A DNA stretch of 14,185 nucleotides, from the NCBI GenBank assembly GCA_900546455.1, contig URCS01000049.1:1-14185 (forward strand). Reading direction: 5' to 3'. A program made the translations under genes and the position numbers. Source of the stretch: an uncultured Collinsella sp. (GTDB taxonomy: Bacteria > Actinomycetota > Coriobacteriia > Coriobacteriales > Coriobacteriaceae). The notes under the pieces were generated by a model, which worked only from the letters and a program-made list of their open reading frames with translations, did not search any database and was not told the origin of the DNA. The number at the start of each line of letters is the position of its first letter. Within the stretch, counting starts at the first letter, position 1. This document shows positions 5,824 through 12,403 of this stretch, piece by piece.

Positions 5824-7350
5824 ATGGAATCGACTGATGTACTGGTAATTGGATCTGGCATTGCGGGCCTTTGTGCCGCCATAGAAGCGGCACGCACGGG
5901 TGCAACCGTCGCTGTGGCAAGCGCCGGCAAGACCATGAGCGGATCGAGCTTTTTCCTGGGAACCTGGGGGCTCGGCCTTATTGGCCCCGTCGACGAAGAC
6001 GACGAACAGGACCTCATCGATACCATCCAGACCGTCGGCGGCGGCGTTGCCGACCCCGAGCTCGTCCAGACGTTCGTCCACGGCATTCCCCGGGCAATTA
6101 CATGGCTCGAACGGGAGCTGGGTGTTGAACTCCAACGTCCGCAAAGTGCCGAGAGCGCCCAGCAAAAGCAATTTATCCCCTGCTTTGACCATAAGACACG
6201 CAAATGGCGCGGCCTCACTCGCAAGCCCCTTGAGGACGCGTGTGCGGCCCAGATCGAGTCTCTCGGCATTCGCCTGCTTCCCCGCCACGAGCTTATCGAC
6301 CTTATTGAGGACACGCCCGGAAAGATTGTCGGCGCCACGCTCTACGACCGCACAAACAAGCATCTCGTACCTATGGCAGCCAAGGCCACCATCATCGCTG
6401 CGGGCGGCACGGGTGGCCTGTTCGAGCGAAGCCTCACTTCAGCCGACGTGCTCAGCTCCTCGCAGGCCATCGCGCTGGCACACGGCGCAACGCTCACTAA
6501 TATAGAGTTCATGCAGATGATGCCGGGCTTCATCGAGCCCAAACGCAACCTTGTCTTTAACGAGAAGACCTGGCGCTACGTCAAGTTCGACCAGCCGGTC
6601 GATATCGCCGACGACAAGCTGGACGATCTGCTTGAACAGCGCTCCGGATATGGCCCCTTCACGTCACGCTTGGCCTCCCGCGCCATCGATCTTGCCATCG
6701 ATCAAGCGGGTACCGAAGGTCTGGCGCTCCACTACGATTTCCCCCGCGAGGACGTCCCCGAGTTTGTACAGACCTTTGCCACCTGGCTGCAAGACGAGTA
6801 CGGCATCGCGCCGACCGAGGAGATGCGCGTGGCGATGTATGCCCACGCCGCCAACGGCGGTATCAAAATCGACAAGAGCGCGTATACGGGCGTTGAGGGC
6901 CTCTACGCTTGCGGCGAGGCGACAGGCGGCATGCACGGCGCCGACCGCATTGGTGGCTTGTCAAGCGCCAACGGCATAGTGTTTGGGCGCATCGCGGGCG
7001 CATCGGCAGCCCAGGCAGCACAGAATACACCTGAGGAGGCCCCGAAGGCGGATATCGCCCTCCCCCAGTACGGCATTGCCACAACAGTCGCCGAACGCTT
7101 GACACGCAGCCTTAAGCACACGATGAGCACCTATTGCATGATCAACCGCACCGAAGGGGGCCTATCCAAGGCACTACACGAGCTTGAGGGCTTGAAGACG
7201 GAGGCAACGACCTTGAGCACACAGATAGCTCAGGACAGCGAAATCGCAGCCCTCGCCCGCCTGCAATCGCAGATTCAACTAGCACAGGAAATGGTCAAAG
7301 CCATGCGCAAGCGAACCGAAAGCCTCGGATCGCACTATCGAGCGGACTAA
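5824..7350 (+). CDS. FAD-dependent oxidoreductase of the fumarate reductase/succinate dehydrogenase/L-aspartate oxidase family
   Basis: The protein has 508 residues. It opens with a Rossmann FAD site, DVLVIGSGIAGLCAA (G10-x-G12-x-x-G15), followed by TMSGSSFFLGTWG. The second FAD segment is KATIIAAGGTGGLFERS (188-203). The capping/catalytic region has GPFTSRLASRAID (R282, R286). The C-terminal FAD block is HAANGGIKID...GLYACGEATGGMHGADRIGG (H341, R375). The last 80 residues form the helical domain seen in NadB and SdhA. Counterparts of the substrate-binding His and Arg residues in the third block are present. However, the usual QFHPT histidine is replaced: the sequence reads EFMQMMPG at 228-235. 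No nadA, nadC, cytochrome or iron-sulfur subunit is adjacent, so an aspartate oxidase role is unsupported. No signal peptide is visible. The start at 5824 follows AAAGGAA; an ATG at 5767 has no ribosome site. Substrate unknown. Confidence 0.8.
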   Translation: MESTDVLVIGSGIAGLCAAIEAARTGATVAVASAGKTMSGSSFFLGTWGLGLIGPVDEDDEQDLIDTIQTVGGGVADPELVQTFVHGIPRAITWLERELGVELQRPQSAESAQQKQFIPCFDHKTRKWRGLTRKPLEDACAAQIESLGIRLLPRHELIDLIEDTPGKIVGATLYDRTNKHLVPMAAKATIIAAGGTGGLFERSLTSADVLSSSQAIALAHGATLTNIEFMQMMPGFIEPKRNLVFNEKTWRYVKFDQPVDIADDKLDDLLEQRSGYGPFTSRLASRAIDLAIDQAGTEGLALHYDFPREDVPEFVQTFATWLQDEYGIAPTEEMRVAMYAHAANGGIKIDKSAYTGVEGLYACGEATGGMHGADRIGGLSSANGIVFGRIAGASAAQAAQNTPEEAPKADIALPQYGIATTVAERLTRSLKHTMSTYCMINRTEGGLSKALHELEGLKTEATTLSTQIAQDSEIAALARLQSQIQLAQEMVKAMRKRTESLGSHYRAD

Positions 7351-7397
7351 GTCGATTCTCACTTTGAGTTTGATCACAATTTCTCAACATGCATCGA

Positions 7398-7446
7398 GCC
7401 CCGTAAGCATGATTCCCTTAAGGAGAACACGCTTACGGGGCTTTTG
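7398..7446 (+). terminator. Intrinsic terminator after the FAD oxidoreductase
   Basis: A perfect 11-bp stem, GCCCCGTAAGC (7398-7408) with GCTTACGGGGC (7431-7441), is followed by TTTT. The loop is long (22 bases) and contains TGATTCCCTTA (7410-7420), which is the exact complement of a segment further downstream at 7459-7469. Confidence 0.7.
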
Positions 7447-7473
7447 CCGTGTTTTCCCTAAGGGAATCACGGT
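7446..7473 (+). repeat. Second hairpin with an arm complementary to the terminator loop
   Basis: CCGTG (7447-7451) pairs with CACGG (7468-7472), and TTCCC (7454-7458) with GGGAA (7462-7466), around a TAA loop. The segment TAAGGGAATCA (7459-7469) is also perfectly complementary to 7410-7420 inside the loop of the preceding terminator. AACACG (7426-7431) is complementary to CGTGTT (7448-7453) as well. The order of arms is interleaved (A-B-A'-B'), so a pseudoknot or mutually exclusive folds are possible. Confidence 0.6.
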
Positions 7474-7524
7474 GCAGACTTCGCGGCTCCGCGCCCTTTC
7501 GGGTTCGACCCCATGCGAGGTCAA

Positions 7525-7556
7525 CAAAAAAGCGACCAGCCGAAGCCAGTCGCTTT
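7525..7556 (-). terminator. Intrinsic terminator of the tRNA-His/tRNA-Lys transcript
   Basis: Read on the - strand, AAAGCGACTGGC (7545-7556) pairs with GCTGGTCGCTTT (7529-7540) over 12 bp with two G-U pairs and a TTCG tetraloop. A T run follows (A's at 7526-7531 on the + strand). It lies about 10 bases past the 3' end of tRNA-Lys. Confidence 0.85.
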
Positions 7557-7565
7557 AACATGCTT

Positions 7566-7641
7566 TGGTGGGCCGTCAGGGGGTCGAACCCTGGACCTTG
7601 GGATTAAGAGTCCCCTGCTCTACCAACTGAGCTAACGACCC
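7566..7641 (-). tRNA. tRNA-Lys (anticodon CTT)
   Basis: The - strand reads GGGTCGTTAGCTCAGTTGG at the 5' end. The acceptor stem GGGTCGT pairs with ACGGCCC. The D arm is GCTC...GAGC, and the anticodon loop CTCTTAA gives anticodon CTT. The T arm is CAGGG-TTCGACC-CCCTG. The discriminator base is A, and CCA is encoded at 7566-7568. The 5' half is nearly the standard bacterial tRNA-Lys sequence. It is 22 bases downstream of tRNA-His on the same strand. Confidence 0.96.
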
Positions 7642-7663
7642 GATATCAACACGAAGCAAGAAC

Positions 7664-7741
7664 TGGGGTGGGTAAAGGGACTCGAACCCTCGACCTACGG
7701 GACCACAACCCGTCGCTCTAGCCAACTGAGCTACACCCACC
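7664..7741 (-). tRNA. tRNA-His (anticodon GTG)
   Basis: The - strand has the extra 5' G (position -1, base 7741) characteristic of tRNA-His, opposite a C discriminator. The acceptor GTGGGTG pairs with TACCCAC. The anticodon stem ACGGG/CCCGT encloses TTGTGGT, giving anticodon GTG. The T arm contains GGTTCGAGTCC. CCA is encoded at 7664-7666. It is the first gene of a two-tRNA unit. Confidence 0.96.
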
Positions 7742-7767
7742 GTGTCCTGTGCGCTTCGCGCTCGACT

Positions 7768-7796
7768 ATTATTGCAAGGAACGTCACGCGATGCAA
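7768..7796 (-). promoter_or_regulatory. Promoter of the tRNA-His/tRNA-Lys unit
   Basis: On the - strand TTGCAT (7791-7796) is separated by exactly 17 bases from AATAAT (7768-7773), a 5 of 6 match to the -10 consensus. The box lies 26 bases before the tRNA-His 5' end, fitting a short leader. Confidence 0.6.
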
Positions 7797-7905
7797 GCCC
7801 CAATTATCAAGAATTTTGAAAAGAGTTTTTCGGATCCATTTCGAGCATTTCCCACCGGTTTCATAGGAGTAAACTTGCCCCACCCCGATGTTCGAAAGGA
7901 CAACC

Positions 7906-9087
7906 ATGAAAGAACTCTCCAATCGCACGGCAACGTTTACCGATTCGGTCATCCGCCGCATGACGCGCCTCTCCAATAAGTACGACGCCGTCAACCTCTC
8001 GCAGGGCTTCCCCGACTTTGATCCCCCGGCGCAGCTGCTCAATAGCCTGAGCACCATCGCCAGCGACCCCAAGCCGCTCTACCATCAGTACTCCATCACT
8101 TGGGGCTCCCAGGCCATGCGCGAGGCGCTTGCCGCCAAGCAGGAGCACTTTATGGGCATGCCGATCAACCCCAATGAGAACATCGTGATCACCTGCGGCT
8201 CCACCGAGGCAATGATGGCCGCCATGATGACGGTCACAAACCCCGGCGACAAGGTCGTCATCTTCTCGCCGTTCTACGAGAACTACGGCGCCGACACGAT
8301 CCTTTCGGGGGCCGAGCCCATCTACGTGCCGCTCAACCCGCCCACATTCGACTTTGACCGCGAGACACTCGAGGCGGCCTTCCGCGACAACGACCCCAAG
8401 GCCATCGTCCTGTGCAACCCTTCCAACCCCTGCGGCAAGGTCTTTACACGCGATGAGCTCACCTTTATCGCCGACCTCTGCAAAAAGTACGACACCTACT
8501 GCATCACCGACGAGGTATACGAGCACATCGTCTACGCGCCCCACGAGCACGTCTATATGGCCACGCTGCCCGGCATGTTTGAGCGCACCATCAGCTGCAG
8601 CTCGCTGTCTAAGACGTACTCCATCACCGGCTGGCGTCTGGGCTACACTATCGCCCCTGCCGAAATCACCGAGCGCATCAAGAAGGTCCACGACTTCCTC
8701 ACCGTGGGCGCCGCCGCTCCCCTGCAGGAAGCCGTCGTCACCGCCCTCAAATTCGACGACAGCTATTACGATGAGGTCCTCGACCTCTATACCGCCAAAC
8801 GCGACCTGTTCTGCCAGGGACTCGACAGCATCGGTCTTGAGCATAACGTGCCGCAGGGCGCCTACTACGTGATGATGGATATCTCAGAGTTTGGCTACGA
8901 CAGCGACCTCGAGTTCTGCGAGGACCTGGCCTCAAAGGTGGGCGTGGGCGCCGTGCCCGGCTCGAGCTTCTTCCGCGAGCCCGTCAACCATCTGATTCGT
9001 TTCCACTTTGCCAAGCGAGACGAGACGCTTAACGCGGCGCTGGAGAACCTCAAGTCGCTACGTGATAAAATCAAGCCGCGCGGGTAA
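7906..9087 (+). CDS. Pyridoxal-phosphate-dependent class I/II aminotransferase
   Basis: A 393-residue fold-type I aminotransferase, normal in length. Visible motifs are the N-terminal substrate loop LSQGFPDFDPP (31-41), CGSTEAMMAA (97-106) for the PLP phosphate, and LCNPSNPCGKVF (169-180). D202 is in ITDEVYEHIVY, the Schiff-base lysine is K236 in SSLSKTYSITGWRLGY, and the carboxylate-binding arginine is R365 in HLIRFHF. The tyrosine and glycine pattern resembles the kynurenine/methionine/aspartate aminotransferase Iγ-like group, but the amino-acid donor cannot be told from sequence. The start at 7906 follows GAAAGGA with good spacing; an ATG at 7888 in the same frame is earlier but lacks a ribosome site. 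It is a single gene between the divergent tRNA promoter and its own terminator. I could not place its promoter securely. Confidence 0.9.
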   Translation: MKELSNRTATFTDSVIRRMTRLSNKYDAVNLSQGFPDFDPPAQLLNSLSTIASDPKPLYHQYSITWGSQAMREALAAKQEHFMGMPINPNENIVITCGSTEAMMAAMMTVTNPGDKVVIFSPFYENYGADTILSGAEPIYVPLNPPTFDFDRETLEAAFRDNDPKAIVLCNPSNPCGKVFTRDELTFIADLCKKYDTYCITDEVYEHIVYAPHEHVYMATLPGMFERTISCSSLSKTYSITGWRLGYTIAPAEITERIKKVHDFLTVGAAAPLQEAVVTALKFDDSYYDEVLDLYTAKRDLFCQGLDSIGLEHNVPQGAYYVMMDISEFGYDSDLEFCEDLASKVGVGAVPGSSFFREPVNHLIRFHFAKRDETLNAALENLKSLRDKIKPRG

Positions 9088-9111
9088 GGACGGCCCGCAA
9101 CTAAAGCAACC

Positions 9112-9156
9112 AAAGAAGCCTCGCACCGCCCGCCGCGTTGCGAGGCTTCTTTCTAT
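9112..9156 (+). terminator. Intrinsic terminator of the aminotransferase gene
   Basis: A perfect 14-bp stem, AAAGAAGCCTCGCA (9112-9125) with TGCGAGGCTTCTTT (9139-9152), encloses a 13-base GC-rich loop. TTTCTAT at the 3' edge provides a short T-rich tail. It starts 24 bases after the stop. Confidence 0.85.
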
Positions 9157-9183
9157 AGCGCTTTCTTAAATGGTTTAGAGCTC

Positions 9184-9189
9184 TATACT
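9184..9189 (+). promoter_or_regulatory. Candidate -10 box for the ROK kinase gene
   Basis: TATACT matches the -10 consensus at 5 of 6 positions and lies 39 bases before the start at 9228. No good -35 hexamer is visible 16-18 bases upstream, where the sequence is CTTTCT-like. The ribosome site AGAGAGGAA is at 9213-9221. Confidence 0.4.
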
Positions 9190-9227
9190 TTAGTCACGGA
9201 GCAACTCGTCCCAGAGAGAGGAATACT

Positions 9228-10118
9228 ATGGCAGAGCAGCAGCTTATCGGAGCGCTCGAGGCCGGTGGCACCAAGATGGTCTGCGCCACGGGCTATGCGG
9301 ACGGTACGGTCCTAAAGCGCGAGCAGATCGCGACCACGACCCCGCAGGAGACCGTCGAGGCCGTCAACGCATGGTTTGCAGACAAGGGCATCTCCGCCCT
9401 GGGCATCGGCGCCTTTGGCCCCACCGCGGTCAACCCCGCCTCGCCCCAATACGGCAAGATCCTGGAGACGCCCAAGACCGCATGGCGCTACTTTGACCTG
9501 CTGGGCACCATCCAAAACGAGCTCAACGTCCCCTGCGGCTACGACACCGACGTCAACGTCGCCTGCCTCGGCGAGGTCACCTTTGGTTGCGCCCAGGGCC
9601 TCACTGACGTTGTCTACCTGACCATCGGCACCGGCGTGGGCGCCGGCGTGCTCTCGGGCGGTCAGCTCGTCCACGGCATGATGCACCCCGAGGCCGGTCA
9701 CATCCTGGTCACACGCGACCCGCGTGACACCATCGGCGAGCACAGTGCCTGCCCCTTCCATGACAACTGCCTGGAGGGCCTCATCGCCGGTCCCGGCGTC
9801 AAAAAGCGCTGGGATGGCAAGAGCGCCGGAGACATGGCCGATGACCCGGAGGCCATGGATCTGCTCGCGGGCTATCTGGCACAGGCGCTCATGACCTACA
9901 CGCTGTGCTACGCACCGCAAAAGATCATCATCGGCGGCGGCGTGGCCGACCACACCCCCATTGTGCCGCTCGCACGCAAAAAGTGCGCCGAGATGCTCAA
10001 CGGCTATATCGTCACGCCCGAGGTCAACGACATCGATTCCTATATTGTCAACAACAGCCTCGAGGGCAAGCAGGGCATCATGGGCTGCCTGGCCCTGGGC
10101 GCACAGGCGCTTCAGTAG
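9228..10118 (+). CDS. ROK-family sugar kinase, probable fructokinase
   Basis: A 296-residue kinase that should phosphorylate a hexose, most likely fructose, with ATP in the cytosol. The N-terminal phosphate loop is LIGALEAGGTKMVCA (6-20). IGAFGPTAVNP (60-70) is typical of the fructokinase branch. The catalytic aspartate is D108 in YDTDVNVACLGE, and LTIGTGVGAG (131-140) is the second ATP-contact loop. The zinc site is H158 in EAGHILV plus C175, H178 and C181 in SACPFHDNCLEGLIAGP, the compact form seen in Bacillus-type ROK fructokinases. IIIGGGVADH closes the adenosine site. There is no N-terminal DNA-binding domain, so it is an enzyme and not a NagC/XylR-type repressor. It is a single gene with no sugar transporter or hydrolase next to it, so the substrate rests on family likeness. 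Confidence 0.9.
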   Translation: MAEQQLIGALEAGGTKMVCATGYADGTVLKREQIATTTPQETVEAVNAWFADKGISALGIGAFGPTAVNPASPQYGKILETPKTAWRYFDLLGTIQNELNVPCGYDTDVNVACLGEVTFGCAQGLTDVVYLTIGTGVGAGVLSGGQLVHGMMHPEAGHILVTRDPRDTIGEHSACPFHDNCLEGLIAGPGVKKRWDGKSAGDMADDPEAMDLLAGYLAQALMTYTLCYAPQKIIIGGGVADHTPIVPLARKKCAEMLNGYIVTPEVNDIDSYIVNNSLEGKQGIMGCLALGAQALQ

Positions 10119-10200
10119 CAGACGCACCCACAGGGCGTGGCGCGCTCGGCAAATCCGACCTACGGAACGACGCCACCACGCCCCATATAAGCCCTCAAAT

Positions 10201-10247
10201 AAAAAAGGCCGCCTAGGACCAAACAATACGTCCTAGGCGGCTTTTTT
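10201..10247. terminator. Bidirectional terminator between the ROK kinase and vanZ genes
   Basis: A 12-bp stem, GCCGCCTAGGAC (10208-10219) with GTCCTAGGCGGC (10230-10241), has a 10-base loop. Six A precede it (10201-10206) and six T follow it (10242-10247), so it can work in both directions. The vanZ stop codon (10233-10235 on the - strand) is inside the stem. A weaker upstream pairing, GGGCGTGG (10133-10140) with CCACGCCC (10176-10183), lies between it and the kinase stop. Confidence 0.9.
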
Positions 10248-10682
10248 GGCGCACATCAGCCACCGTAAGAGATATCGGAGCACAACGCCCGTTGCCGCTC
10301 CACAGCAGTCGATCATCACATCGGTGATCATGCCAGCGCGTCCCGGCACAAAGAGCTGAATCGTCTCGTCGATCGAAGGAATCAGCAGCAGGAACACCGC
10401 CGTGGGCAGCAGCACGTCAAAGGTGCGCCGGCCCTCAAAATCAAAGGCATGCGTTGCCAGGATGCCGAGCACCATATACTCGGTAAAATGCGCGCACTTG
10501 CGAACAACAAAGTTGGTCACCCATTCATATGGAAGTCCCACGCCGTGCAGGAAACCGCGGATAGCTTCCATGACCGTTAGGCTCAGCGAGCCCGACCCCG
10601 AGCCGGGAACCAGCGAATTGCCCCAGATCAAGAGCGCCATCAGGCAGGTTACAACCGCCCATTTTCGATTGATCTTAACCAT
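10233..10682 (-). CDS. VanZ-family membrane protein
   Basis: A 149-residue protein with about four hydrophobic segments: WAVVTCLMALLIWGNSLVP (8-26), around residues 67-80, LLPTAVFLLLIPSI (91-104), and the C-terminal GAATGVVLRYLLRW. The VanZ-like signature is present: RKCAHFTEYMVLG (61-73), then IDETIQLFVPGR (104-115) and DVMIDCCGAATG (120-131). VanZ was first described as conferring low-level teicoplanin resistance; most chromosomal homologues have no proven role. No van resistance genes are nearby, so resistance should not be assumed. The start is 7 bases past the stop of the upstream gene. A GGAGG 13 bases before the ATG, inside the end of that gene, is the only Shine-Dalgarno seen and is somewhat far. 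It is likely cotranscribed with that gene. Confidence 0.82.
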   Translation of the reverse strand: MVKINRKWAVVTCLMALLIWGNSLVPGSGSGSLSLTVMEAIRGFLHGVGLPYEWVTNFVVRKCAHFTEYMVLGILATHAFDFEGRRTFDVLLPTAVFLLLIPSIDETIQLFVPGRAGMITDVMIDCCGAATGVVLRYLLRWLMCAKKAA

Positions 10683-10689
10683 GCAGAAG

Positions 10690-12090
10690 TTATGCCTCCG
10701 CGCGGAGCGGCGCGAAGCTGGCGGTACCGCCCTCGATAACGCTCAGATAGGCACGGCCCGTACGCTTGGCAGTTGAGGACTGCAGGCGCTCGATCTCTTC
10801 CTCGAGGATCTGATTGACGCGCTCGTGACGACGGTTTTCCATAATGCCGGCGGCAATAGCCTCGGCCCGCTCGATGCTCTCGCGCGAGATACGGGCAGTA
10901 TCCTCGGGGAACACAGCGCTGTGACGGCCGACATAGGCGGGGGCAGCAGGCTGAGGGGCAGCGACGGGAGCGGGGGCTGCAACAGGAGCAGGCTCGTCAA
11001 TCTCATCCAGAATCGCGGTGGCGGCGGCCCACATGTCCTCGTGGCCCGAGTAATCGGCCATGGGAACATCAACCTCGAGCGAGGCGTCCGGAAGGTCGCC
11101 GGTGTCGATGCGATCTTGGGCATCAATCGATGCGGTGATGGCTGCAGGCTCATCGAGGTCATCGAGATCGATGTCCGTGGCACCGGAGATGATAGGCATG
11201 CTGGCGAGGTTTGCATTGTACGGCGCAGCCTCAGCCGCCTGCTGCTGGGCAGGAGCGCCCCAAAGCGAGCTCTCGGCGGCACGGCGGGCGGCAACGGCCT
11301 CCTCGTCCGCGGTCATGGCTTCATCAACGTACGAATTATCGGCAAAAGCGTTCGCGTCCGACGAGGTAGCGCTGTAGGCGTTATTGGATGCCGCGTTGGC
11401 AACGAGTGCCACGAAAGCCGCCGTGCTGCCCGCAGGGGCGGCCTGGGAACCAGACACGGCGCGTGCCGCGGCGGCGATGTCGTCGCGATTGAAGGAGCCG
11501 GTCTGCCCGCCGTTGGTGAGCTCGTCGATGGCGACTTGATAGACGTCGCGCGAGTGTGCAGGGTCGCAGCCCACCGGCGAATCGTCGTCGAGCATACTGT
11601 CGATCATGGACCAAGCCTCGGCCTCGTCCATAGCATCTGCAGCTCGAGCGATGGTAGGGACACCATCATCGGCATAACGGCGCTGGAACGCACCAGTCAG
11701 GCCGGAAAGGAATGCCGAGGTAGACTGCTCCGCCTGAGCCTGAGAAGCAGAAGCCGCAGCGTAAGGAGTCGCATCCTGCTGCTGAGCTGGAATCGAGGCG
11801 GTCTTGAACTCGCTTTGATGCTGATTGAGATTGGCGGCACCGCCCATGGCATCGGGCTGGAACAGACGCTCTTCACGCTGCGCACGATACTCGGAGATAC
11901 CCAGCGAGGCGGCATAGATACCCACGCCCGCCACCGCGCCCACGGCGAAGGGAACCGCACCCGCCACGACCGTCTCGTTCACAGACGAAAACGGCAGCGT
12001 CGCGGCATACATAACCACGGGAGCGGCAAGGCCGATCCCGCACGAAAGTCCGGCAAGGACTGCTCGTTGTGTTGCATCAGAAGAAGCCAT
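10690..12090 (-). CDS. Unrecognised protein with two N-terminal membrane segments and a long disordered tail
   Basis: The protein has 466 residues and I recognise no family. Residues 11-33 and 40-63 are two hydrophobic segments forming a hairpin, followed by basic EYRAQREERL, which suggests the long tail is cytosolic. Residues 80-365 are low-complexity, rich in Ala, Gln, Asp and Ser, with acidic patches (EAEAWSMIDSMLDDD, IDLDDLDEP). Residues 366-385 are a Pro/Ala linker (EPAPVAAPAPVAAPQPAAPA). Residues 400-440 form a charged helix with coiled-coil character (ESIERAEAIAAGIMENRRHE...ILEEEIERLQ), then a short tail, RTGRAYLSVIEGG. The start at 12090 has GGGAGAG upstream; an ATG at 12117 in the same frame lacks a ribosome site. 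It has its own strong promoter and is followed closely by vanZ. A membrane-anchored scaffold or envelope role is a guess. Confidence 0.8.
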   Translation of the reverse strand: MASSDATQRAVLAGLSCGIGLAAPVVMYAATLPFSSVNETVVAGAVPFAVGAVAGVGIYAASLGISEYRAQREERLFQPDAMGGAANLNQHQSEFKTASIPAQQQDATPYAAASASQAQAEQSTSAFLSGLTGAFQRRYADDGVPTIARAADAMDEAEAWSMIDSMLDDDSPVGCDPAHSRDVYQVAIDELTNGGQTGSFNRDDIAAAARAVSGSQAAPAGSTAAFVALVANAASNNAYSATSSDANAFADNSYVDEAMTADEEAVAARRAAESSLWGAPAQQQAAEAAPYNANLASMPIISGATDIDLDDLDEPAAITASIDAQDRIDTGDLPDASLEVDVPMADYSGHEDMWAAATAILDEIDEPAPVAAPAPVAAPQPAAPAYVGRHSAVFPEDTARISRESIERAEAIAAGIMENRRHERVNQILEEEIERLQSSTAKRTGRAYLSVIEGGTASFAPLRAEA

Positions 12091-12226
12091 GAGCTCTCCC
12101 CATCTTCCAGCACCCAAATCGCATCATTCAGTTGGCTGCGCGAGAGAAGATGAAGCGGGGCTATGCCCCAAAGCAACGGTATATGGTTCGTTTCATCTGC
12201 GTTTTCCGTCGCGAAGCTTAAAAGCT

Positions 12227-12255
12227 ATTATGCGAAACCGCCCCGTCGATTGCAA
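12227..12255 (-). promoter_or_regulatory. Promoter of the membrane protein/vanZ operon
   Basis: On the - strand TTGCAA (12250-12255) is separated by 17 bases from CATAAT (12227-12232), a 5 of 6 match to the -10 consensus. Transcription would start about 130 bases before the ATG at 12090. The leader contains a GGGGC-ATA-GCCCC hairpin at about 12155-12167 with no T run, so it is not a terminator. Confidence 0.65.
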
Positions 12256-12332
12256 GCGACGATGTCGGATTGAAACGGGAAACCTGCTGCTCGTCGGTCT
12301 TATGGTTAAAAATAAGCGCGGAGCGGCGATAT

Positions 12333-12363
12333 GGAAAAGGGCCAAGGCTCAAAGCCCCGACCC
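12333..12363 (-). terminator. Intrinsic terminator of rho
   Basis: On the - strand GGGTCGGGGCT (12353-12363) pairs with AGCCTTGGCCC (12339-12349) over 11 bp including three G-U pairs. The loop is TTG, and TTTTCC follows. It lies about 40 bases after the rho stop. Confidence 0.7.
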
Positions 12364-12403
12364 TCTATTGCATTGATGGCTATCGCTGCGTGTGGATGAC
12401 AAC

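Larger units (their letters stand above)
12091..12403. other. 313-bp intergenic region between rho and the membrane protein gene
   Basis: It contains the rho terminator (12333-12363), the promoter at 12227-12255, and the structured leader of the membrane protein gene. No further gene or repeat is apparent on either strand. Confidence 0.6.

Noticed and set aside
7478..7522. A tRNA-like remnant or attachment site (GGGTTCGACCCC with GACTTCGC/GCGAGGTC flanks) beside the tRNA genes
   Set aside because: The T-arm-like piece does not extend into a proper five-pair stem or acceptor strand, and no integrase gene or matching tRNA end duplicate is seen.
7861..8844. A 327-codon open frame opposite the aminotransferase
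   Set aside because: Antisense by-product of codon bias; the sense frame carries all aminotransferase motifs.
10233..10682. Glycopeptide resistance through VanZ
   Set aside because: No vanA/H/X/R/S genes are present; VanZ-like proteins are widespread without resistance.
10825..12153. A 442-codon + strand frame opposite the unrecognised membrane protein
   Set aside because: The - strand gene has a promoter, ribosome site and membrane segments. The + frame is Arg/Gly-rich with no ribosome site, although the low complexity of the sense protein makes this the least certain of the shadows.
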